Assembly: GCA_000991805.1 (NCBI GenBank)
Contig: LBSF01000027.1
Location: 1-18,461, forward strand
DNA from: a candidate division WS6 bacterium GW2011_GWC2_36_7
GTDB taxonomy: Bacteria; Patescibacteriota; Dojkabacteria; SC72
Direction of reading: 5' to 3'
DNA: 18,461 nucleotides
Shown piece by piece: positions 1-7,060 of this stretch; the first letter of the stretch is position 1; each line of letters begins with the position of its first letter. The position numbers were made by a program, and so were the translations under genes. The notes under the pieces were generated by a model. It saw only the letters and a list, made by a program, of their open reading frames with translations. It was not told where the DNA came from and ran no database searches.

Positions 1-1
1 G

Positions 2-645
2 AATGGAGAAATATATTTCTTTAGGGGGATTAATACCACATCTTTTTACAAATATACAATATCCTCAGATACTTGGTCCACACTAGCTGTAGCTCCAGCT
101 ACGGTTAGATATGGAGCTGCCTTGGCATATTCCGGAGGTGACTTCATCTATGCTACAAGAGGAAATGGAACCAACACTTTCTGGAGATATAGTATCTCTG
201 GGGATAGCTGGAGCACAGCAGTAGCATCTCTTCCAACAGGTATAATCGCTCACTATGGAGCAACACTTCTTTCAGATGGTACCGATATATTCTTCACAGG
301 AGGATTGGGTATTAAAAGGATGTTCAAATATGTAATTGATAGTAATACATGGACAGAAGTAGCCCAACTCCCATTCTCTCCTTTCTACGGAAGCGATACC
401 TCATACAATGGCGATGGCAAGATCTTGGCATTGAGTGGATGGTACGCCAACAATATGTGGGAATATACCATTGCTACAAATACTTGGAGAAAGCTAAAAC
501 CATTCGCATCAATTGGTCCAACTGAAATAGGGTCATGGACAGGGGCATCGATAGTTTCGGATCTTAATGGATCATTCTATGTTAGTCGAGCAGGAGGTCG
601 ACAAGAAATGTTGGTGTATACCAGTGGAGATCAAGAATATGAAAG
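2..645 (+). repeat. First kelch-like blade block (partial)
   Basis: Repeats of roughly 45-60 codons share the core F(W/Y)(K/R)Y.I...TW followed by P...YGA.L..DG and a Y..RG strand. Four cores are readable here: FYKYTISSDTW, FWRYSISGDSW, MFKYVIDSNTW and MWEYTIATNTW, followed by a degenerate blade. The block is cut by the window edge, so the blade number of this propeller is unknown. Confidence 0.75.
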
Positions 646-3600
646 CTTTGGATCTTGGACTTCACCAGTATATGATCTTACATTTGTAAATAGCTGGGGA
701 GATGTGAATGTCACATCTGATACTCCTGTCGATTCAACCATATCTATACAGACTAGAAGCAGTGTTGATGGGGTGAATTGGAGTGATTGGGAAGCGCTTT
801 CAGGTGGTAATATGGTATCACCAGCTAGAAGATATCTACAGGTTAAAGCACTTTTAATTGCATCATCTGATTTCTCTACAACCCCAGTACTTGAAGAAGT
901 TTCTTTGCAATATACCTCGGATATAAGCAACCCACAGGATATATCGACAGCAACGGGACAATCTCAGGAAGTAGGGGGCGTTGCATTGGTTAGTACCCAA
1001 GAGTATTCATATGTTACGCCATCATTTACATGGACTGCCTCTACAGATGTAGACACTTCGATTGAAGGTTACTATGTGTACTTTGGGACTAATTCTAGCG
1101 CTAATCCTGTGGATGATGGATCGTTCCAATATGGTACTACGTATACTGTTTCAAAAGGATTGGAAATTGGAAGTAACTATCTAAGGATTGTAGCAAAGGA
1201 TAGTGTGGGGAATTTGAGTAGCGCTCAGAACGCATTTGAATATATATATAACGGAGTAGCACCAATAATTTCCGTAAATGTTGATAGCACAAATTTGAAT
1301 GGGACTGCAGACAATGCGCAGATAGGGGGAGATGGAGTGAAGTTGGCATCTAAGGCTAATGGTTTTTGGTTGCAGGAAAGATTAACCTATTCTCCTATTG
1401 GACTCGGATATGGAGCAAAGAATGTTGCATATGTGAGTAGCACGAATAAGTTTTATATCGCTCCAGGACAAAATATTTTGCAATTTTATGAATATGATAT
1501 TGATTCAGATATTTGGACCAGATTAAGTGATGCTCCCGCGACAATCTATTATGGGGGAGGCGCAGTAGCTGGCCCTGATGGAAGTATATATGTTATGAGA
1601 GGAAATAACAGTACTGATTTCTGGAAATATGATATCTCTTCTAACACGTGGAGTACGGAGATAGCTTCAGCTCCATTAACTGTTGGTTATGGAGGATCCA
1701 TGGTGTATGACGGATATCAGTATATATATATATTGAGAGGGAATAATAGCGATTTTTTCTGGAGATATGATACTTTTTCTGATGTTTGGGAAAGCTTAGC
1801 CAAGGTAGATTTTGGTGCTCCGGGGGCAGCGGTAAATAATAATGCATATGTTGGTGCAAGTTTAACCATAGATACTGCAAACCAGTTAATATATGCAATT
1901 CAAGGAAATTCGCTCTCGGGGTATTCGGTATATAACATAAATACAGATAGTTGGACGATATTAGATACTACGCCATCATTACCATCATACGGTGCAGGTT
2001 TGGCATATGATGGTGATGGACATGTGTATTATGAGGGAGGCAACTACAACCCATATATGTACAAATATGATGTAGATTCAGGCGAATGGACTCCAGTTAT
2101 GTCAACACCATACGGCTTCTATTACGGTGGAGGTTTGCACAAGGTGGGTGACTATATATATGGTATTAGAGGTGGAAATAGTAACAACATATTTAAATAT
2201 GATATTGAGAAAGATTCATGGCTAATACCGAAGAGAGGTATTTTCAGTAGAGAATTTGAAGGGAATGCATTATTAACTACAAGTTATGGCGCAGATATCC
2301 TCAAAGGCGATGGTGATAATTTCTACTTAATGCGTGGGAACTATGATGACCTATTTTTTAGATGGAATCAAAAAACAGGGGAATTAGTGAAATTACCCAA
2401 TCTTCCAATGGGAGGGTACCTAGGAGCCAGTTTGGTCTATGATAGTACCGCAAACAAGATATATTACACAGGTGGACAATATGATAATGGATTCTTTGTA
2501 TATGATGTGGTAAATAATACTTGGACAGAAGAAGTAGCCGACAAGGTACCTCTTGCAGTTAATGCTGGCTCGTCAATGGAATACGATGGTAGCAGGTATA
2601 TCTATTTGGCAAGAGCGAGCAATACAAATACGTTTTATAGATTTGATACTCAAGGAAGCAGTGGCTCTAAGTGGAGTACAATGGCAGTTGCTCCTAGCAC
2701 CTTGAGCTATGGCTCCGAATTGTTATTGAAAGATGATGAAATATATACCCTTCGAGGAAATAATGTTGCTAGTAACCCATTCTACAAATACAGTATCTCT
2801 GGAAATAGCTGGGGTAGCGTAGCTTCATTCCCTTCATATTCCTACAATGATGGATTCTTAGTAGATGGAAATAACGGAAGCTTCTATGGCTCTAGGGGTG
2901 GCAATACTAGTGAATTCTACAAATATACAGTAGCTTCAGACACTTGGAGCACATTACCTAATATTCCTGCTCAGATATACAATGGTGGTGCTGCAGAAAG
3001 TAATACACTCTCAGGAGCTGGAACAAATACTTACCAAGACGCCTTGTATACATATATTATGGAGACTGATCACTCTGGATTTAATAAAGAGGGCATATAT
3101 GAGTCTGAGATTCATGACCTAGGTAAGGTATATAAATGGGCTAATCTAGTTGTTAACTACGATGTGGAAAATAATACTAATGTCACTATTGAAACAAGTA
3201 GCTCTAGTAATGGGACTACATGGAGCGGGTGGTCAGAGGTAAGTAGAGAGGTACAAACATCAAATGGATATTCATATAAGATAAACTCTATTGTACAACA
3301 ATACTTAAAAGTGCGATTTACTCTATATTCTGGAGATGGTATTAATACTCCTGTTGTTAATGACTATTCAATTAACTACTATCAAGATCTTGATGAACCA
3401 ACTAACCCACAAAATGAAGGATTAAATGCTAAAGAAGAGTCAGGAGGACAAAAAAATCTTAACTCTCATACTTGGTATAATTATTCTAACCCATATTTTG
3501 AATGGGCTCCTGTTGGAGAAGTATTAGGTGCTTCTGATGGAGATAATGGTTCTGGAGTTTCTGGATACTATGTATATTGGGGAAATGATGCAGATGGAGT

Positions 3601-5890
3601 TCCGGAGGAAGAGGGGACATTACAAGAAGCAAATAGCTTTACTCCGTCAAATCTTACAAATGCTCAGACATACCATCTGAGATTGAAAACAGTAGATGAT
3701 GCTGGAAATCTATCAGTGGAAGTGTGGGAGCCATTTGTATACAAATATAATGCAACTGCACCAAGCGCACCGTCGGGGTTAACTGCAGATCCTTCGGGAT
3801 ATACTTCTACTAATGACTTTGCCTTTTCATGGAATGAGGTTGAAACGAACGGAGCTCCAGTAGAAAGCTATTGTTATAAAACAGGTGCGACAACTGGAGA
3901 CTACTCTATCGAACAATGCATTGAAGAGACTGAGGTAACCTCAATACCATCATACAAAATAGGTACGAACACTTTCTCTGTAAGAGCAAAAGATGTTGCG
4001 GGGAACTTTAGTTCATATGCCAATGTTACATATTTCTTTGTAGACTATGAAAATGCTCCAGCACCACCATTAAATCTAAGAGCCACACCAGAATCAAGTA
4101 CACAAAATTCATTTGGGTTTACATGGGATGCCCCAGCAGTAGGAACATACTATGGTTCTCAATCAAACTTGTCATATCTTTACAGTGTCAATGCGCTTCC
4201 TACTGTATATAGCACATCTGCAACCAGTTTAAGATATTTGAATCCTGGTGCCTATGCGACACTCCCAGGGGAGAATATTTTCTACATTGTAACAAAAGAT
4301 GAAGCAGGAAATGTCAACTATACAAACTATACGTCGGTATCATTCTTTGCGAATACTGTAGCGCCAGGATTACCTTTGAATCTTGAAATAGCAGATGTTT
4401 CGGTAAAAAACAAATTAAGTTGGAGATTGGCAGTATCCTGGGATGCTCCCGAGGAAGCAGGAAGTGGTATCGGAGGATATCAGATATATAGGTCTGTTGA
4501 CGGAGAGAATTTCTTCTATCACTCCTTTACAAGTGGAGAATCTTTAGTTGATAGTAAGCTTATACAAACCACCTACTATTACAAAGTTAAAGCATGTGAT
4601 AGTACAAATAACTGTGGTGCATTCTCTGAAGTTGTTTCATTGTATCCAGATGGTAGATATGTTGAACCCGCTGCGTTGATAATTAATCCGCAGGTTTCCA
4701 ACATTACACCAAAGAAAGCAACGGTCTCTTGGGTGACAGGAAGAACAGCAGATTCCAGGATAGCCTATGGTGAGGAGCCAGGTGTTTACTTTGAGGAAGA
4801 AGTTTCCAACTCTGAACAAGTTGTAGATCATATCCTTACAATTAACAATTTAAGTCCAGGAAAGAAATATTACTATATCGTTAAATGGACAGATGAAGAT
4901 GGAAACATGGGAGTATCAGAAGAATCCTCATTTGAAACTGCCCCGCCTCCATCTATTGAAGAGCCAATCGTAAAAAGTGTCGCACTAAATTCTGCATTGA
5001 TTGAATTTAAAACAAAGGATACGGTTAAGGTAAAGATATATTACGGAGAGACCTCTTCTTTCGGTGGTGTTCTAGAAGTCTACACTGGTACGCAGGAAAG
5101 TACACATGATGTAGAGATCTCGGATATAAAGGATGGGACTAAGTATTTCTTCAAAATAAATACATTTGATATTGATGGCTCCGAGTATGAGGGTGAGACA
5201 CATTCGTTTGAAACGCTTCCAAAACCAGAGGTTTCAGAATACAAGATTTATCAAGTATCTGGTACTTCGAAGACGGTCCTGTTAGTAGAATGGACCTCAA
5301 ATACTCCGGTGTCTTCTATCGTGACCTACTATCCTACAAGTAATCCAGCCTTGGCAGAAGATGAGGTAAACGTAGCCTTGAAGAGCGGGCAACATAGAAT
5401 GATATTGTTAGACCTTGATCCAAATACAACATATTCGATTATTGTTAAGGGTCGTGATTTCATAGGGAATGAAGCATCAAGTGGTGTTATTAACTTCCAG
5501 ACCGCCTCAGACACGCGTCCTCCTAAAATCTCAGATTTAGAAGTTAATTCGGAAATCATTGGTTCTGGACAAGAAGCAACAGCACAGGTCATGGTGTCAT
5601 ACAAAACAGACGAAGATGCTACTGCTCAGGTAGAATATGGCGAAGGGACTGGGACAACATATACTCAGAAAACTCAGGAAGATGGGAATCTATCTGGAAC
5701 CCACATTGTCATTATTTCAGGTCTAACACCCTCAAAGGTGTACCACTTCAGAGCTGTATCCAAAGATGTTGAGCAAAACATTGGTTATTCTGTAGACAAA
5801 GTAGTAGTCACCAATCCAACAACTGCAAATGCTTTAGATTTAGCACTTAGTAATTTAACTTCGATATTCTCCTTCTTAGGCAAAAAATGA
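2..5890 (+). CDS. Giant kelch-repeat / fibronectin type III surface protein (5' end outside window)
   Basis: The frame is open from the window edge and kelch-like repeats already run through it, so the start lies upstream; the TTG at 122 is internal. Order of modules: kelch-like blades (about 2-645); a beta domain of the type SPVYDL...W(S/G)W (about 647-925); an Fn3-like domain (about 1020-1255); a second, longer kelch-like block (about 1374-3000); second copies of the beta domain (about 3085-3380) and the Fn3-like domain (about 3480-3750); then seven Fn3-like domains to about 5800. The last four resemble the Fn3-like N-terminal domain of purple acid phosphatases, with SWVT...S.I.YG and GL.P...Y.F patterns. 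I see no catalytic site, LPXTG motif or C-terminal membrane helix; the protein ends in a short, mildly hydrophobic tail. Probably an extracellular adhesin or envelope scaffold, an inference from architecture. Its TGA stop overlaps the next ATG (ATGA), so it is likely translationally coupled to the membrane protein and ABC genes that follow. Confidence 0.9.
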   Translation, partial: NGEIYFFRGINTTSFYKYTISSDTWSTLAVAPATVRYGAALAYSGGDFIYATRGNGTNTFWRYSISGDSWSTAVASLPTGIIAHYGATLLSDGTDIFFTGGLGIKRMFKYVIDSNTWTEVAQLPFSPFYGSDTSYNGDGKILALSGWYANNMWEYTIATNTWRKLKPFASIGPTEIGSWTGASIVSDLNGSFYVSRAGGRQEMLVYTSGDQEYESFGSWTSPVYDLTFVNSWGDVNVTSDTPVDSTISIQTRSSVDGVNWSDWEALSGGNMVSPARRYLQVKALLIASSDFSTTPVLEEVSLQYTSDISNPQDISTATGQSQEVGGVALVSTQEYSYVTPSFTWTASTDVDTSIEGYYVYFGTNSSANPVDDGSFQYGTTYTVSKGLEIGSNYLRIVAKDSVGNLSSAQNAFEYIYNGVAPIISVNVDSTNLNGTADNAQIGGDGVKLASKANGFWLQERLTYSPIGLGYGAKNVAYVSSTNKFYIAPGQNILQFYEYDIDSDIWTRLSDAPATIYYGGGAVAGPDGSIYVMRGNNSTDFWKYDISSNTWSTEIASAPLTVGYGGSMVYDGYQYIYILRGNNSDFFWRYDTFSDVWESLAKVDFGAPGAAVNNNAYVGASLTIDTANQLIYAIQGNSLSGYSVYNINTDSWTILDTTPSLPSYGAGLAYDGDGHVYYEGGNYNPYMYKYDVDSGEWTPVMSTPYGFYYGGGLHKVGDYIYGIRGGNSNNIFKYDIEKDSWLIPKRGIFSREFEGNALLTTSYGADILKGDGDNFYLMRGNYDDLFFRWNQKTGELVKLPNLPMGGYLGASLVYDSTANKIYYTGGQYDNGFFVYDVVNNTWTEEVADKVPLAVNAGSSMEYDGSRYIYLARASNTNTFYRFDTQGSSGSKWSTMAVAPSTLSYGSELLLKDDEIYTLRGNNVASNPFYKYSISGNSWGSVASFPSYSYNDGFLVDGNNGSFYGSRGGNTSEFYKYTVASDTWSTLPNIPAQIYNGGAAESNTLSGAGTNTYQDALYTYIMETDHSGFNKEGIYESEIHDLGKVYKWANLVVNYDVENNTNVTIETSSSSNGTTWSGWSEVSREVQTSNGYSYKINSIVQQYLKVRFTLYSGDGINTPVVNDYSINYYQDLDEPTNPQNEGLNAKEESGGQKNLNSHTWYNYSNPYFEWAPVGEVLGASDGDNGSGVSGYYVYWGNDADGVPEEEGTLQEANSFTPSNLTNAQTYHLRLKTVDDAGNLSVEVWEPFVYKYNATAPSAPSGLTADPSGYTSTNDFAFSWNEVETNGAPVESYCYKTGATTGDYSIEQCIEETEVTSIPSYKIGTNTFSVRAKDVAGNFSSYANVTYFFVDYENAPAPPLNLRATPESSTQNSFGFTWDAPAVGTYYGSQSNLSYLYSVNALPTVYSTSATSLRYLNPGAYATLPGENIFYIVTKDEAGNVNYTNYTSVSFFANTVAPGLPLNLEIADVSVKNKLSWRLAVSWDAPEEAGSGIGGYQIYRSVDGENFFYHSFTSGESLVDSKLIQTTYYYKVKACDSTNNCGAFSEVVSLYPDGRYVEPAALIINPQVSNITPKKATVSWVTGRTADSRIAYGEEPGVYFEEEVSNSEQVVDHILTINNLSPGKKYYYIVKWTDEDGNMGVSEESSFETAPPPSIEEPIVKSVALNSALIEFKTKDTVKVKIYYGETSSFGGVLEVYTGTQESTHDVEISDIKDGTKYFFKINTFDIDGSEYEGETHSFETLPKPEVSEYKIYQVSGTSKTVLLVEWTSNTPVSSIVTYYPTSNPALAEDEVNVALKSGQHRMILLDLDPNTTYSIIVKGRDFIGNEASSGVINFQTASDTRPPKISDLEVNSEIIGSGQEATAQVMVSYKTDEDATAQVEYGEGTGTTYTQKTQEDGNLSGTHIVIISGLTPSKVYHFRAVSKDVEQNIGYSVDKVVVTNPTTANALDLALSNLTSIFSFLGKK
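1374..2999 (+). repeat. Second kelch-like blade block, about 11 blades
   Basis: I count eleven cores of the same type, for example FYEYDIDSDIW, FWKYDISSNTW, FWRYDTFSDVW, MYKYDVDSGEW, FFVYDVVNNTW and FYKYTVASDTW. The seventh, FFRWNQKTGEL, lacks the terminal Trp. Eleven exceeds the usual six or seven of one kelch propeller, so the block may form two propellers or an irregular one. The blade count was made by eye. Confidence 0.75.
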
Positions 5891-6279
5891 GAAAATTAAT
5901 AATTAGGAAAAAATATGTTTTGATAGTTGTTCCAATTATTTTGGTATTAGCATTTGTAGCCTATGTGATATTGATAAATATCGCTGCAAGAAGTTTGGAT
6001 AAATATACGGAAATTACATTTATCAATCCTACACAAGCATTAGTATTTTGGAAATCAGAAAAAGAAGCTTTAGGGTATGTAAAATATGGTACTTCAAAGT
6101 GGAAAATAAGAAAGACAGAGTTACAAACAAGTAGCGAGAAGGGTTTGATACATGTGGTTTTGTTGGCTAATGTACCACTTGAAGGTATATATATTAAAAA
6201 ATATACAGAAGGGGAAAATATCTTCATATTTCATAAAATTAATACAATAAAATACATAGAAGAAAGCACTAATGATTAA
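5887..6279 (+). CDS. Small membrane-anchored Fn3-like protein
   Basis: 130 residues. A basic N-terminus (MRKLIIRKK) precedes one hydrophobic helix at about residues 10-34, and the rest is predicted extracytoplasmic. Residues 41-115 resemble one shortened domain of the purple acid phosphatase Fn3 type seen four times in the upstream giant protein: the pattern F.NPTQALVFW...ALGYVKYGTS parallels the SWVT...S.IAYGEE strands there. No enzyme motif is visible. The start overlaps the preceding stop by four bases, and the end overlaps the ABC ATPase by eight, which fixes it in the operon and suggests coupled synthesis. It may act as a membrane tether or accessory subunit for the giant protein or the ABC complex; that role is inferred only from fold and position. 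Confidence 0.8.
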   Translation: MRKLIIRKKYVLIVVPIILVLAFVAYVILINIAARSLDKYTEITFINPTQALVFWKSEKEALGYVKYGTSKWKIRKTELQTSSEKGLIHVVLLANVPLEGIYIKKYTEGENIFIFHKINTIKYIEESTND

Positions 6280-7060
6280 AAAGAAATTAAATAACAATTC
6301 AGTTATATTAGAAGGAAAAGGAATTAAGAAATTCTTTAAGGTTGGAAGTGGAATTGTACAGGTTCTAAAGGGTATTGATGTCTCAATTAAGAAGGGAGAA
6401 TTTATTATTCTTTTTGGTTCCTCTGGATGTGGAAAAAGTACTCTTTTAAATATATTGCTTGGATTAGAGATACCTTCTGATGGAAAGGTAATTTTCTTAA
6501 ATGAAGATCTTTATATTCACAATGAAGATGAAATCTCTCAAATTAGAAAAGAGGGTGTTGGACTAATATATCAACAACAGAACTGGGTTAAATCTCTAAA
6601 TGTACTTGAGAATGTTGCGTTTCCATTAACGCTAAGGGGAGTTTTAAAAGAAGAAAGGGAAGCAAAAGCAATGGAGATGTTGAAGTTAGTTCATATGGAG
6701 GGATCATCTATACAGGCACCAACAGAGCTTTCTTCAGGGCAACAGCAGAAAGTATCTTTTGCAAGAGCTTTAATATCTAATCCTGCACTTTTAGTGGCTG
6801 ATGAGCCAACAGGTAACCTTGATTCCAAATCTAGTGTAGAATTAATGGAAATGTTCAAGGAATATAATGGACAAGGAAATACAATTATTATGGTTACGCA
6901 TGATTTGAAATTCTTAACATATGCTACGAGATCATTGAATATGACGGATGGAGTTGTAGTTAACGAATATCTTCAGGGTGATAAAGAATTAGACAAATTT
7001 AAGATATATGATAAGAAAACAGATGCAGGAATTGCCGAAAAAACAAAGAAAAACTCTTAA
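6272..7060 (+). CDS. ABC transporter ATP-binding protein, MacB/LolD type
   Basis: 262 residues with a complete ABC ATPase motif set: Walker A GSSGCGKST (49-57), Q-loop at YQQQN (100-104), signature LSSGQQQKVSFARAL (153-167, with Ser replacing the first Gly of LSGGQ), Walker B LLVADEP with D-loop (173-184), and switch His in VTHD (208-211). Length and motifs fit the LolD/MacB/FtsE group, which powers envelope processes through type VII (FtsX-fold) permeases rather than moving small solutes across the membrane. A lysine-rich tail of about 30 residues follows the ATPase core. It begins eight bases inside the previous gene and overlaps the permease frame by up to 53 bases, so the two should be made as a pair. 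The substrate is not shown by this gene; the operon suggests the surface protein upstream. Confidence 0.93.
   Translation: MIKKKLNNNSVILEGKGIKKFFKVGSGIVQVLKGIDVSIKKGEFIILFGSSGCGKSTLLNILLGLEIPSDGKVIFLNEDLYIHNEDEISQIRKEGVGLIYQQQNWVKSLNVLENVAFPLTLRGVLKEEREAKAMEMLKLVHMEGSSIQAPTELSSGQQQKVSFARALISNPALLVADEPTGNLDSKSSVELMEMFKEYNGQGNTIIMVTHDLKFLTYATRSLNMTDGVVVNEYLQGDKELDKFKIYDKKTDAGIAEKTKKNS

Noticed and set aside
122-124. TTG at 122 as the start of the kelch protein
   Set aside because: The same frame is open to the window edge and encodes a further kelch blade upstream, so this codon is internal.
1718-1736. TA dinucleotide run as a possible regulatory or hypervariable repeat
   Set aside because: It lies in a kelch blade where it simply encodes alternating Tyr and Ile; it is short and the frame is intact. 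Slippage variation is possible but not shown.
5888-5890. TGA as a recoded glycine codon (Gracilibacteria/Absconditabacteria code)
   Set aside because: It is the only gene-terminal TGA, reading through would add just two residues before TAA, and no other gene contains in-frame TGA.
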